A stretch of DNA of 24,687 bases, from the IMG/VR virus record IMGVR_UViG_3300049491_001027, positions 1 through 24,687 of that record, one strand, 5' to 3'. Below the pieces are notes generated by a model that had not been told where the DNA came from, searched no databases, and saw nothing but the letters and a program-made list of their open reading frames with translations. The stretch comes from a virus. The position numbers were made by a program, and so were the translations under genes. The first letter of the stretch is position 1. The number at the start of each line of letters is the position of its first letter. Positions 1 through 7,995 of this stretch are shown here, piece by piece.

Positions 1-2
1 TC

Positions 3-293
3 GTCACGCGGCTGGACAGCGCCCAGCGTGACGACGTCGAGCGACTCGCCGCGGCTGCGCGCGGTGGCGACTTGAAGGCCGCCGGTCGACTCGAGGAGCG
101 GCTCGAGGCCGCTGCGCGCACGCACCACGACGCGCAGTCGACCGGCGGAGCGCTCGGCCTCGCCATCGACACGGCGCGCGTCGAGTCGGTGCGCGTCGAC
201 TCCTCGAGCAAGCCCGAAGTCGACGCGATCGAGGCGTCGCGCGAGCGCATGAATCAGCGCCTGCGCGGCGTGAAGCCGGCGGCCACCGCCTGA
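3..293 (+). CDS. C-terminus of a probable capsid-assembly (scaffold/protease-type) protein, 5'-truncated
   Basis: The frame is open from the window edge, so only the last 96 residues are visible. The TTG at 72 is internal and not needed as a start. The visible part is charged and helical, rich in Ala, Arg, Asp and Glu, with heptad-like spacing (LDSAQRDDVERLAAAARGG, then LEERLEAAARTHHDA), and ends in a basic tail. No catalytic motif is in view. It lies 35 bp upstream of the head cement and major capsid genes, where DUF2184-capsid phages usually carry a scaffold or DUF2213-type assembly protein. That role is inferred from position and composition only. Confidence 0.6.
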   Translation, partial: VTRLDSAQRDDVERLAAAARGGDLKAAGRLEERLEAAARTHHDAQSTGGALGLAIDTARVESVRVDSSSKPEVDAIEASRERMNQRLRGVKPAATA

Positions 294-328
294 ACCTTCC
301 ACCCACCACCAGCACGAGGAACGCACCC

Positions 329-1501
329 ATGGGCATCCAGAACCGAATCGGCCTTACCGGCTTCACCCGCTCGTTCAGCAGCAACATGCGCGAGGGCTCG
401 CCCGCGGAGATGGATCTCCCGAAGGCGCGGTCCTACCGCAACCCGCTGCTCCCGCAGACCACCACGGTCACGATCGCGGGCTTCGACACGAACAACGACG
501 CGGTCACCGTGGCGATCACGCTGCCCAACGGCGTGATCGTGTCGCTGACCGTCACGCGCACCGGTGGCGCGCCCGCGGACGACACCGCGTCCGCGGCCGC
601 GCTCGAGGCCCAGGTCGACGCGTCGCAGCCGCTCAACGGTCACGTGGAGGCGAGCGCTGCGGCGGGCGTCCTCACGCTCGCGTTCCAGCACGCTGGGATC
701 GAGTACCCGGTGGCGACCACGGTCACCGGGTGCACCGCGACCGTGGCGAACAGCCAGGCCGCCGGCGGCTCGGCGCTGCCGCTCGGCCGGTTCGTCGCCG
801 CGGGCACGTCGCTCGACGGCATCCCGGCGATCCGCCAGCTCACGAGCACCGACCGCGACGCGAACGTCCGGGGCATCCTGCTCGCGCCTCACGCGGTGTT
901 CCCGAACGCCGACTCGGCGAGCCCGACCGCGACCGACGTGATCCCGATCGGGGAACTCGGCGCCGTGGTGTACGACGGCGCGATCAACATGCGGAACAAC
1001 GGCGACGTTGCGACCACGGTCGGCGGTGTCGTGTTCGCGGTCGTCGGCACCGGCGGAGGCGACGAGGTCGGCGAGGCCCGCTCGGACGTCGACGGCGTCG
1101 CCGGCGTGTGGACCGTGACGCCGACCGCGGCAGAGCTCGACTTCATGGTCCTCATCGAGTGGACCTCGGCGCTCGGCGTCAAGGAGTCGATCCCGCTGCT
1201 CTCGGCGAACCCCGACGGTTCGGCCAACGCAACCGAGATCTGCGACGCGTGGCGCACCGCGTTCGCCACCGCGCAGGCGGACGGGAAGCTGACCGGCTTC
1301 ACCGCCGGCGGCACCGCGACCCTCACGCTCACGGGCCCCGCCGGCGTCCCGTTCACCGTGTCCGACGTCGGCGAGGGCGTGTCGGCCACTGTCGAGACCA
1401 CGCCCGCGGTCGTGTACGCGACGCCGCTCGACGTGAAGCGGTTCTACTGGGCCGAGGTCATCGCGCCCGGGGCCGTCGGCCGGATCATGACCCGCGCGTA
1501 G
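329..1501 (+). CDS. Head cement/decoration protein with two extra beta modules
   Basis: 390 residues. The ATG has an SD-like GAGGA about 8 nt upstream. The core reads like phage structural cement proteins: an N-terminal GIQNRIG...F.RSF segment, a middle stretch with an RGILLAP turn and a GELGAVVYDGAI strand, a VVFAVVGTGGGDEVGEARSDVD region, and a C-terminal RFYWAEVIAPGAVGR end. Cement proteins clamp the capsid shell and usually sit just before the capsid gene, as here. The family is usually about 140-150 aa. The extra length comes from two Thr/Val/Gly-rich beta modules at about residues 45-142 and 270-361. The second carries a GPAGVPFTVSDVGEG signature that recurs in the tail sheath. A separate head fibre or decoration role is the main alternative. 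Confidence 0.6.
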   Translation: MGIQNRIGLTGFTRSFSSNMREGSPAEMDLPKARSYRNPLLPQTTTVTIAGFDTNNDAVTVAITLPNGVIVSLTVTRTGGAPADDTASAAALEAQVDASQPLNGHVEASAAAGVLTLAFQHAGIEYPVATTVTGCTATVANSQAAGGSALPLGRFVAAGTSLDGIPAIRQLTSTDRDANVRGILLAPHAVFPNADSASPTATDVIPIGELGAVVYDGAINMRNNGDVATTVGGVVFAVVGTGGGDEVGEARSDVDGVAGVWTVTPTAAELDFMVLIEWTSALGVKESIPLLSANPDGSANATEICDAWRTAFATAQADGKLTGFTAGGTATLTLTGPAGVPFTVSDVGEGVSATVETTPAVVYATPLDVKRFYWAEVIAPGAVGRIMTRA

Positions 1502-1553
1502 GCGTGAGCCCGAGCGTCACCACCACCACCACTAGACCACGGAGACCCAAGCA

Positions 1554-2660
1554 ATGAACGACCAGATCCGAGCCCGCGTGTACCACGACGCATCGAGCCG
1601 ACTCCCGCCCGGGCAGCGCCGGCTCTTCCTCGCCCTCGCGTGCCTCCCCGGGCTCGCCGAGGCGATCAGCATGGAGGGCCCCGCGGCCTCCCAGTACTCC
1701 ACGATGAGCGAGGCGACGCGCGTCCACCACGACGCGCAAACGCTCGTCGCGACGGCGCGTCAGCTCGAGTTCGTCATGTCGCAGGCGTACGAGGAGCCCA
1801 TGCCTGAGCTGAAGCTCGCGGAGGGTCAGGTGATCGACTTCGACACGAGCGTCCCCGAGGGCGCGCGGTCGTTCGTGTGGTACGCGTACAGCGGCAGCGC
1901 GATCGCCCAGTTCACCGCGGCGTGGGCCGAGGGCAGCGCTCCGCTCGCCCAGGTGCAGGGCGCGGCGGTCACCGGCCAGATCAAGGGCATGGAGAACGGC
2001 TACGCGTACACGATGGACGACCTCCGGTCGGCCGCGTTCGCCGGCGTGCAGCTCGACCCCTCGCTCTCGAAGTACGCGCGCCGTGGTCACGCCGAGCGGT
2101 TGAACAAGACCGCGCTGTGGGGCCGCGAGGACCTCGCGCTCCCCGGCCTCGTCACGCACCCGAACATCACGATCTTCGACGCTCCGCTGAACGGCGCGTC
2201 GTCGTCGCGGTACTGGGTGAACAAGTCGGTGGACGAGATCCTCCGCGATAACCGGGTGCTCGCCCAGACCGCGAATCAGGTCAGCTACCGCACCCGGAAA
2301 ACGTCGAACATCTGGATCCCGCAGGAGGAGTACGACCTCATCAGCACGCTGCGGCTCGGCGCCGGCGATGGCGGGATGACGGTGCTCGACTTCCTCCGCA
2401 AGGTGCACCCGGGCATCACGTGGGACGTCCTCGACGAGCTCGCCGCGTCGCTGAGCGACGGCAACCTCGCGACCGACAGCGCGCTCGCGCTGGTCCGGAA
2501 TCGTGACCTGCTCAACCTCGTCGTGCCGATGGCGTTCAGGCAGCACCCGCCGCAGCAGGTGAACCTGACGATCAAGGTCATGTGCGAGTCGAAGATTGGC
2601 GGCGTCGTGATGAAGGAGCCGCCGACGGTCGTCCGCATGGATCAGATCGGCGCGAGCTGA
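1554..2660 (+). CDS. Major capsid protein, DUF2184 family
   Basis: 368 residues. Fits the DUF2184 / major capsid (HK97-like fold) family in length and pattern. An FDTSVPEGARSFVWYAY segment (about residue 98) is followed by a Pro/Val-rich APLAQVQGAAVTGQIKGMEN stretch, then NGYAYTMDDLRSAAFAGVQLD and the basic YARRGHAERLNKTALWG helix. The C-terminal half has the usual IWIPQEEYDLISTLRLG and the final LTIKVMCESKIGGVVMKEP strand region. It forms the icosahedral shell. It follows the cement gene and is followed by a strong terminator hairpin, as expected for a highly expressed gene. A CGGAGA lies about 11 nt before the ATG. A short CACCACC repeat precedes it at 1519-1532. Confidence 0.85.
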   Translation: MNDQIRARVYHDASSRLPPGQRRLFLALACLPGLAEAISMEGPAASQYSTMSEATRVHHDAQTLVATARQLEFVMSQAYEEPMPELKLAEGQVIDFDTSVPEGARSFVWYAYSGSAIAQFTAAWAEGSAPLAQVQGAAVTGQIKGMENGYAYTMDDLRSAAFAGVQLDPSLSKYARRGHAERLNKTALWGREDLALPGLVTHPNITIFDAPLNGASSSRYWVNKSVDEILRDNRVLAQTANQVSYRTRKTSNIWIPQEEYDLISTLRLGAGDGGMTVLDFLRKVHPGITWDVLDELAASLSDGNLATDSALALVRNRDLLNLVVPMAFRQHPPQQVNLTIKVMCESKIGGVVMKEPPTVVRMDQIGAS

Positions 2661-2718
2661 TAGCCTTCGGGTGCGGCCCCCGGCGTCGTCGGTGCGGTCG
2701 TCGGACTCGGTGTGGGCA

Positions 2719-2758
2719 GGGGGCCCGGTCGCTGCAAGGTGGCCGGGCCCTCCTCTTT
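2719..2758 (+). terminator. Rho-independent-type terminator after the capsid gene
   Basis: GGGCCCGGTC (2721-2730) pairs with GGCCGGGCCC (2741-2750) in a 10-bp stem with one G-U pair and a 10-nt loop. Two more G-C pairs lie beyond a one-base bulge. A short pyrimidine run with TTT follows (2751-2759). The U-tract is weak, but the stem is very stable and sits 60 bp after the capsid stop, just before the next promoter-like element. Confidence 0.7.
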
Positions 2759-2763
2759 CGCGC

Positions 2764-2769
2764 TAGGCT
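2764..2769 (+). promoter_or_regulatory. -10-like TAGGCT, leaderless geometry for the gene at 2776
   Basis: TAGGCT lies exactly 6 nt before the ATG at 2776, with no SD sequence between. If used as a -10 box, transcription would start at or next to the A of the ATG. No clear -35 is visible. Confidence 0.55.
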
Positions 2770-2775
2770 CTGGCG

Positions 2776-3393
2776 ATGGCAACTCCACCCAACCCCTCAG
2801 GGGGCCGCCCGCTGCGGCCGCGCGAACCGAACACCGAACCGGATGGCGCCGACGGTGCGAGCGCCAGCGCTGCGCAGCCGTCCGACGTCGCGGGTCCGAT
2901 CGACCCGAGCGGCGACACCTCGACCGACGTCGACGAGGACGCCGAGCTCGTCCGCGAGTCGAAGCCCCGCGAAGAGCTCGTGTTGATCTGGAATCACACG
3001 ACCGGCATCCGGCCCGGCGTGCACTCCAAGCCGGTGAGCCGCGACCCCGCGGGCAACATCGTGTGGGATACGAAGACGTTCAACTTCCTGCCCGGGTTGA
3101 ACATCTGCCCGGCGAGCATGTGGCCCGAGCTCCGGCCCGGACTCGCCGCGCGCATCCGCGGCGGCGAGATCGAGGAGGTGCGGCCGGACGTGAAGCCGCG
3201 CCGACTCATCGAGGCGATCGCGGAGACGTCCACCGAGGAGGTCCTCCGGTGGCTGCTCGAGGCGGAGTCGGGCGGAGCGCGGCGCGGCGCGGTGCTCGAG
3301 GCCATCGAGAAAGCGCTGGCGAGCCTGCGCTCCGGCGGTGCGTTCCGCGGTCGCATCCGGTCGCTGCAGCAGGCCCACACGGCGAGGGGCTGA
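2776..3393 (+). CDS. Unknown protein of the head-tail connector block
   Basis: 205 residues. The first ~55 are a low-complexity Pro/Asp/Ser/Thr-rich tail, probably disordered. After that comes a compact region with WNHTTGIRPGVHSKPVS, FNFLPGLNICPASMWPELRPG and ARIRGGEIEEV. The pattern 'L.PG.N..P...W.......R...G.I' resembles small phage proteins found next to capsid genes that have no assigned function. The C-terminal ~80 residues are helical and basic. It is the first gene after the capsid terminator and starts a new transcription block from a leaderless-type promoter. I do not recognise a named family; a connector-accessory role is only positional. Confidence 0.65.
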   Translation: MATPPNPSGGRPLRPREPNTEPDGADGASASAAQPSDVAGPIDPSGDTSTDVDEDAELVRESKPREELVLIWNHTTGIRPGVHSKPVSRDPAGNIVWDTKTFNFLPGLNICPASMWPELRPGLAARIRGGEIEEVRPDVKPRRLIEAIAETSTEEVLRWLLEAESGGARRGAVLEAIEKALASLRSGGAFRGRIRSLQQAHTARG

Positions 3394-3396
3394 CCG

Positions 3397-3795
3397 ATGG
3401 CCGCACGACTCGCCACGAACGCGGAGGTCCGGTCGCTCGCTGCCGAGTTCGCCGATACGGCGACGTTCCCGGACGCGCTGCTCACCGTGTGGTCCGTGTT
3501 CGCGGCGAGGTTCGTCGGCCTGCAGGCGTGGAGCGACGACGCATCCGACGGTCACGCGATGCTCGTCGCTCACTACATCACGCGGTCCGCCGCGGGCGCG
3601 CTCGGCCCCAGCGGTCCGCTCACCGCGGAGGCGAACGGCCCCGCGTCGCGCAGCTTCGCCGCCCCTCCGCCGGGACCGCCCACGGAGGCGGAGCTCCGCA
3701 CGACGTTCTACGGGCAGGCCTTCCTGGCGCTGCGCGGCGTCGTTCTGGCGCGCTGCGGGACGATGATCGTCGCGAACTCGACGATCGTGCAGTAG
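3397..3795 (+). CDS. Head-tail connector (adaptor) protein, DUF4054-like
   Basis: 132 residues. The start has a GAGGGG SD that overlaps the end of the preceding gene. The pattern fits DUF4054 adaptors: an N-terminal FADTATFPDALLTVWSVFA helix (the family's 'FPEF...' region), then an HAMLVAHYITRS helix, a Gly/Ser/Pro-rich loop with SGPLTAEANGPASRSFA, and TTFYGQAFLALRGVV at the C-terminus. These proteins form a ring below the portal and link the head to the tail. Position after the capsid and before the neck genes agrees. Its TAG stop forms the first half of the -10-like box of the next gene. Confidence 0.65.
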   Translation: MAARLATNAEVRSLAAEFADTATFPDALLTVWSVFAARFVGLQAWSDDASDGHAMLVAHYITRSAAGALGPSGPLTAEANGPASRSFAAPPPGPPTEAELRTTFYGQAFLALRGVVLARCGTMIVANSTIVQ

Positions 3796-3798
3796 CCT
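3793..3798 (+). promoter_or_regulatory. -10-like TAGCCT overlapping a stop codon
   Basis: TAGCCT begins with the TAG stop of the connector gene and ends 6 nt before the ATG at 3805. This is the leaderless geometry seen elsewhere in the window; there is no SD. Confidence 0.5.
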
Positions 3799-3804
3799 CG
3801 CGGG

Positions 3805-4158
3805 ATGATGAAGGTCCCGAAGCTCCCAACGAAGATCTACAGCGCCACCGTGCAGCGCGGCTCCGCCACGCCGGAGGCACCACCGTCGGCACCGAGGCGC
3901 CGGATCACGCTGTACACCGAGGACGGCGTGTACCTCGGCAAGCAGGAGGTCGAGGGCGATCTCGACAGCTACGAGCTGCCGCCCGACTTCGCGACGTACG
4001 TCCGCGACCCGTCCGGCCGATACGTCCGCCAGGTCGAGGGTGCGCCCGCCCCGACGGCGTTCGTCGAGTCGGGCCTCGACGGTCTGGCCGAGCTGCCCGC
4101 GGCCGACCCGAACGAACCCGCCGAACCGACGGTCACCGAAGTGACGAGGCACGGCTGA
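3805..4158 (+). CDS. Unknown small protein of the connector block
   Basis: 117 residues. The start ATGATG follows a -10-like box by 6 nt. The N-terminus is basic (KVPKLPTKIYSATVQRG). It is followed by a predicted small beta region, RRRITLYTEDGVYLGKQEVEG and YELPPDFATYVRDPSGRYVR, and an acidic Pro-rich tail. The 'LYTEDGVYLG..EV' hairpin suggests a small beta-barrel or adaptor-type structure but I cannot assign a family. It overlaps the next gene by ATGA, so it is translationally coupled to the tail-completion protein. A role in head-tail joining is inferred from position. Confidence 0.6.
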   Translation: MMKVPKLPTKIYSATVQRGSATPEAPPSAPRRRITLYTEDGVYLGKQEVEGDLDSYELPPDFATYVRDPSGRYVRQVEGAPAPTAFVESGLDGLAELPAADPNEPAEPTVTEVTRHG

Positions 4159-4631
4159 TGGGCGCGACGGTCACCCGCGAGCCTGGGCCCGGGTCGGCGC
4201 GGCTGGCCGAGCTTGAGGCGCTGGGCGGCACCGCGACCGACGTCGGGTCGCAGGGGCCGGGGGGCACGGCCACCGGCCCCCACCCGGGCGGCGGCGGGTC
4301 GGTGGCCGCCGTGCTGGCCCGGCACGAGTTCGGCGTCGGGGTCCCGCGCCGGTCGGTCCTGGCCGGCACCCTGGCCGAGCAGCGGACCACGCTCGCCGCG
4401 ATCGTCCGGCAGGGCATCGCGGGCGCGCACTCGCCCGAGCAGGTGAGCAGCGCGGTCGGCGGGTGGCTGGTCGCGAAGATGCGCGAGCGGCTCGCCGCGG
4501 GCATCGACCCCGCGCTCGAGGACGACCCCGACGACCCCGACGACCGCGGGCCCGCGGACAGGCCCCTTGTGGACACCGGCGCGATCGATGCGAGCCTCCG
4601 GTGGGCGCACCGCGGGAAGGGCGAAGGCTGA
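4158..4631 (+). CDS. Neck/tail-completion protein (virion morphogenesis, gpG/HK97 gp10-like)
   Basis: 157 residues. Starts in an ATGA overlap with GAGG upstream. The first ~55 residues are a Gly/Thr-rich linker. After that, GVPRRSVLAGTLAEQRTTL matches the 'IP.RPFLR..L......' opening seen in Mu gpG / HK97 gp10-type proteins. Helical GGWLVAKMRERLAAGI follows, then the closing PLVDTGAIDASLRWAHRG, which corresponds to the family's 'PL.DTG.L..SI.Y.V' end. These proteins complete the neck or tail end during joining. An acidic EDDPDDPDD linker lies before the DTG motif. The family call rests on these two end motifs. Confidence 0.6.
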   Translation: MGATVTREPGPGSARLAELEALGGTATDVGSQGPGGTATGPHPGGGGSVAAVLARHEFGVGVPRRSVLAGTLAEQRTTLAAIVRQGIAGAHSPEQVSSAVGGWLVAKMRERLAAGIDPALEDDPDDPDDRGPADRPLVDTGAIDASLRWAHRGKGEG

Positions 4632-5041
4632 TGCCACCCGGACCGCCGAACATGGTCTCGACGGTGCGCCGCTTCGCGGTGCCCGTCGTGCGTCGGCGCT
4701 TCGGCGTCACGACGACGTCGGAAGCAGCGGGGTCGGCCGGCCTGCTCGTCATCGGCACGTCGACGGACACCGCCGGCGTCGCGCACTGGTACGCCGCGAC
4801 GACCACCGCGACGCCGGCGCCCGAGGGTCAGACGAACGACGGGACGGTCGAAGGCTCGACCGATATCGTCGACCTCCGCGCGGCCGACGACCTCGAGCGG
4901 CTGCCCGCCGACGTGCTGGTGCTGAACGGCTCGACGTACGAGGTCACGGCGGTGACCCCGATCTGCAGCGGACCCGACGGCACGCCGACGTGGGTCACCT
5001 TCCGGGCGCGCTCGACCGCGTCCAGAGCGGCCAACCCCTGA
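4631..5041 (+). CDS. Probable head-closure/neck protein
   Basis: 136 residues, in an ATGA overlap with the gene before it and another with the gene after it. The N-terminus is basic (NMVSTVRRFAVPVVRRRFG). The rest is beta-rich and ends with LPADVLVLNGSTYEVTAV, resembling the 'V...G..YEV..V' strand of phage head-closure (stopper) proteins. These small barrels plug the connector and accept the tail. Location between the completion protein and the tail terminator supports the role. The similarity is weak and by eye only. Confidence 0.5.
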   Translation: MPPGPPNMVSTVRRFAVPVVRRRFGVTTTSEAAGSAGLLVIGTSTDTAGVAHWYAATTTATPAPEGQTNDGTVEGSTDIVDLRAADDLERLPADVLVLNGSTYEVTAVTPICSGPDGTPTWVTFRARSTASRAANP

Positions 5042-5661
5042 TGCTCAGCCCAACCCAGAAGCAAGCGATCCGGTCCGTCGTCGTCGCGGTCCTCGGAGAC
5101 GCGCCCACCGGGATCCCCGAGCTAGCGCCGGCGGCGATCTACTGGGGGCCGACGAACCTCCCCGCGTTGCCGCCGGTGTACTGCGCAATCGCGATGGTCG
5201 GCACCGAGCTCCTCGGCCTCGACCACGATCGGCAGTACGAAGTGGTCCCCGCGGACCCGCTCGCCGACCCGCCGACCGAGCGGCAGCTGTACCGCGTCAC
5301 GCGGAAGACGTACGCGGTGAGCGTCGCGACGACGATCGTCGTCCGGCAGAACGACGCCGCGCCGTCGCACCTCCTCGACGCCGCGGTGCTGATGCGCCGG
5401 CTCGACCTCGGCATCGACGAACCCGAGCATCAGCGGACCCTCAACCTCGCCGGCTGCCCGATCCTCCGAAGGGGTACCGCGCGGGACGTCGGGCGGATCG
5501 CTCGCGCGACGCAGGAGACCCGGCAGGAGCTGACGATCGTCGTCGGGCTCGCGTCCATCCGCCGCACGGCTGTCGGGTGGATCGAGACCGTCGAGGGCGA
5601 GGGGACGGTGCTCGAACCCGGCGGTTCGTCCACAGTGCTACCCTTCGAGGCGGAGAGCTGA
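5041..5661 (+). CDS. Probable tail-terminator/neck protein (LIC_12616-like)
   Basis: 206 residues. The start at 5041 overlaps the previous stop (ATGA). The first two thirds look like the LIC_12616 / neck-terminator type: an N-terminal helix, then APAAIYWGPTNLPALPPVYCAI, a Tyr/Val-rich RVTRKTYAVSVATTIVV strand region, and LLDAAVLMRRLDLGI helix. Such proteins cap the tail tube below the neck. The C-terminal RQELTIVVGLASIRRTAVGWI is the usual long strand. The sheath gene starts 6 bp after its stop, which is the expected order. Confidence 0.5.
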   Translation: MLSPTQKQAIRSVVVAVLGDAPTGIPELAPAAIYWGPTNLPALPPVYCAIAMVGTELLGLDHDRQYEVVPADPLADPPTERQLYRVTRKTYAVSVATTIVVRQNDAAPSHLLDAAVLMRRLDLGIDEPEHQRTLNLAGCPILRRGTARDVGRIARATQETRQELTIVVGLASIRRTAVGWIETVEGEGTVLEPGGSSTVLPFEAES

Positions 5662-5666
5662 ACCCC

Positions 5667-7010
5667 ATGCCCATCGAGGACCTCGTCGACGTTTCGATCT
5701 CCCTCTCCAGCCCGCCGCTCGGGCTGCTCGACTTCGCGGTGCCGCTCGTCGCGGCGGTGCTGACGACCGACCAGGCGACCGCGTTCGGCAGCGCCCGTAC
5801 GCGCACCGTCACCCCCGAGACGTGGCAGACCGTGATGGCCTCGCTCGGCGTGACGAGCTCGGAAGATCTCTACCTCGCGCTCCTCGCCCTGTTCACGCCG
5901 GACGAGCGACCGTCACGCGCGTTGATCGGCCGCCGGCTGACGCCCATCGCCCAGGTCACCACGTTGTCGATCCCCGCAAGCCCGTCGAGCGTGACGTACG
6001 TCGTCACGATCAACGGCGATGTGGCGGCGTCGGTCGACGGTACCGGCCTCACGCAGGCGCAGCTGCGCGACGCGATCGATACGGCCGTCGACGCGAGCAC
6101 GCAAGCGCCGAACGTCACGGCGACCACTGGCAGCGGGACCGTCATCCTCACGAGTGACGTCCCCGGCGTTCCGTTCACCGTGAGCCTCAGCGGGACCGGG
6201 CTCACCCAAGCCGCGACGACCGCGAACGTCGGGCTTCCCGAGGACCTCGTCGCGTGGGTGGCCGAGGACAACGGGTTCTACTGCCTGCTCGAGACCACGC
6301 GCACGCCGGGCAACATCCGCGCGCTCGCGGCTGCCGTCGAGGTGCTGGGCCCGACCAACCCGAAGCTCTACATCGCGCAGAACGACGACGACGTCGCGAA
6401 CACGAGCGGGACCACGGACATCGGCGCGCTGCTCCACGATCTCGGCTACACGCGGACCAGCGTCGTCGCGCACGGGAACGACGACGAGTTCGTCGACGCG
6501 GCGCTCGTCGGGACGAACCTCAGCGCCGCGCCCGGCTCGCGCAGCTGGTCGAACAAGGAGCTGACCGGCGTCGTCGGCACGGTCTACGCGGACACGACCA
6601 ACCTCACCGCGAAGAACTACACCTACCTCGAGCGGTTCCCGGCGGCGACCGTGTCGCTCAGCCGGTGGGCGCGGGTCGCCTACGGAACGCCCATCGACCT
6701 GATCATCGCCCGCGACTTCGTGCGGAACCTGATTCGCATCCGCGGACTCGAGCTGCTCCGAGACAACGATCTCGGCTACGACGAGGAAGGTCGCGACACC
6801 CTCGAGTTGTGGCTCCTCGGCGTGCTGGCGACGTGCGCGAACGACCCGTATCGGATCCTCGATCCGGACACGATCCAAACCGACCTCCCGGCGGCGGCCG
6901 AGCAGTCCTCGACCGACCGCGGGAATCGCCACTTCCCGGGCGTCCGCTGGTCGGGCGTCCTCCGCGGCAAGATCGAGTCGCTGGCCGTGTCCGGCGTCAT
7001 GACCGTGTAG
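5667..7010 (+). CDS. Contractile tail sheath protein, DUF3383-like
   Basis: 447 residues. The ATG at 5667 follows GGAGAG, and the protein opens with PIEDLVDVSISLSSPPLG, a typical DUF3383 sheath start. About residue 98-190 is an inserted beta module (YVVTINGDVAASVDG through PGVPFTVSLSGTG). After it come LVAWVAEDNGFYCLLET and the C-terminal core, which ends VRWSGVLRGKIESLAVSGVMTV, the strand that in sheaths links neighbouring subunits. The sheath contracts to drive the tube into the host. It lies directly before the tube gene. The family assignment is by pattern; the insert is shared with the cement and baseplate J proteins of the same phage. Confidence 0.75.
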   Translation: MPIEDLVDVSISLSSPPLGLLDFAVPLVAAVLTTDQATAFGSARTRTVTPETWQTVMASLGVTSSEDLYLALLALFTPDERPSRALIGRRLTPIAQVTTLSIPASPSSVTYVVTINGDVAASVDGTGLTQAQLRDAIDTAVDASTQAPNVTATTGSGTVILTSDVPGVPFTVSLSGTGLTQAATTANVGLPEDLVAWVAEDNGFYCLLETTRTPGNIRALAAAVEVLGPTNPKLYIAQNDDDVANTSGTTDIGALLHDLGYTRTSVVAHGNDDEFVDAALVGTNLSAAPGSRSWSNKELTGVVGTVYADTTNLTAKNYTYLERFPAATVSLSRWARVAYGTPIDLIIARDFVRNLIRIRGLELLRDNDLGYDEEGRDTLELWLLGVLATCANDPYRILDPDTIQTDLPAAAEQSSTDRGNRHFPGVRWSGVLRGKIESLAVSGVMTV

Positions 7011-7026
7011 AGAAAGCGAGACCACC

Positions 7027-7461
7027 ATGGGCGACGGCGCAATTCAGAATCCCTCCAATCGAATCCTCCTCGTCGGCACGCACAAGGTTACCGGCCGCAC
7101 GAAGGGCAACTACATCACCGCGATCGGGCCCGACCGCATCAGCGTCGACGTCGGCGTCGATGGGTTGGGCACGTTCATCGACAACGGCGACAACAGCATG
7201 TCGATCACGATCTCGCTGATGCCGAACAGCCCGAGCAACCTCGTGCTGTCGTCGATCTTCGCTGCGCGGCTGGCCGTCCCGGTCGTGCTCAAGGAGAAGA
7301 ACGGCACCACCGCAGGCGCCTGCGCGCGCGCGATGGTGACGAAGCGTGCGGACGTCGTGTGGAGCGACGGCAGCGAGTCCCGCGTGTGGGTGCTCGTGAC
7401 GCCCAACTGGCAGGGCGTCGTGGGTGACATGGATCCGGTCGAGCTCAACAGCGAGATCTAG
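7027..7461 (+). CDS. Tail tube protein, DUF3277-like
   Basis: 144 residues, the usual length for the DUF3277 tube family. GPDRISVDVGVDGLGTFIDN followed by SITISLMPNSPSNLVLSSIF matches the family's 'F........G..G......N.DKSG.ITI.L..TSPSN..L' core. VLKEKNGTT and RADVVWSDGS..RVWVLV follow. It forms the inner tube of the contractile tail. It sits 16 bp after the sheath gene and probably shares its transcript; the RBS is weak (GAGACC). Confidence 0.75.
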   Translation: MGDGAIQNPSNRILLVGTHKVTGRTKGNYITAIGPDRISVDVGVDGLGTFIDNGDNSMSITISLMPNSPSNLVLSSIFAARLAVPVVLKEKNGTTAGACARAMVTKRADVVWSDGSESRVWVLVTPNWQGVVGDMDPVELNSEI

Positions 7462-7491
7462 GCCCCGTTGCGGTGGGCGCTGCGCGGCGTG

Positions 7492-7497
7492 TAGGCT
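7492..7497 (+). promoter_or_regulatory. Promoter-like TTGCGG-18-TAGGCT, leaderless geometry for the gene at 7504
   Basis: TAGGCT lies 6 nt before the GTG at 7504. TTGCGG at 7468-7473 is a possible -35 at 18-nt spacing. No SD is present. Confidence 0.55.
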
Positions 7498-7503
7498 CGC
7501 GCG

Positions 7504-7995
7504 GTGCCCATCGCAACACCCACCGGCTCGTCCCGTCCATCGAAGCGCTTCACCGTCGGCGACGGCATCGTGATCGAGCTGGAGGCCCCGCCGCCGCGGC
7601 TGGCGTTCCGCGCGAACGCGAAGATCCTCGGCGCCTTCGGGCCCACCCTGTCGGGGCTGCTGTCGGGCGCCGGGCTGAAGGTCAGCGACACGGAGACCCT
7701 CACGTGGGCCGCGTTGTTCTCCGACCCGGCCTCCGCGTTCGTGGTGCTGAACGCCGTCGCGGCCAAACTCGCGGCGGTCAACGTCGACCTCGTGGCGGAC
7801 CTCGTCGACGAACTCGTCGTCGGCCGGTGCACGATCGCCGTCGGCGGAGGTCAGCCGGTCATGGTGACGAGCGTCGACGTCCTCGACATGTTCCTCCCCG
7901 ACGCGTTCGCGATGGCGGCCGTCGCCCGTTACGCCCTCGAGCTGGCGCTCCGCCCTACTGGGCCCGCCGGTGGTGGCAACCGCCGTCCGGGGTGA
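7504..7995 (+). CDS. Probable tail-assembly chaperone (first of two)
   Basis: 163 residues, GTG start fixed by the -10-like box. The N-terminus is Ser/Pro-rich (PTGSSRPSKRFTVGDGIVIE). The middle, FRANAKILGAFGPTLSGLL and VNVDLVADLVDELVVGRC, is helical. Position between tube and tape measure is the standard place for tail-assembly chaperones, which bind the tape measure during tail growth. Its TGA overlaps a GTG that begins a second ORF in the -1 frame (7992), as in the two-part chaperones of many phages. I see no classic X-XXY-YYZ slippery heptamer in frame, so coupled re-initiation is more likely than frameshifting. No clear sequence family is recognised. Confidence 0.6.
   Translation: MPIATPTGSSRPSKRFTVGDGIVIELEAPPPRLAFRANAKILGAFGPTLSGLLSGAGLKVSDTETLTWAALFSDPASAFVVLNAVAAKLAAVNVDLVADLVDELVVGRCTIAVGGGQPVMVTSVDVLDMFLPDAFAMAAVARYALELALRPTGPAGGGNRRPG

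Noticed and set aside
2712-4631. A 639-codon plus-strand frame
   Set aside because: Only the last 157 codons (from the ATGA at 4158) look like protein. The rest is an Arg-rich shadow across the unknown, connector and 3805 genes.
7473-7991. Upstream open part of the -1 frame before the second chaperone ORF
   Set aside because: Arg/Gly-rich shadow; coding character begins only near 7950, so I start the gene at the GTGA overlap.
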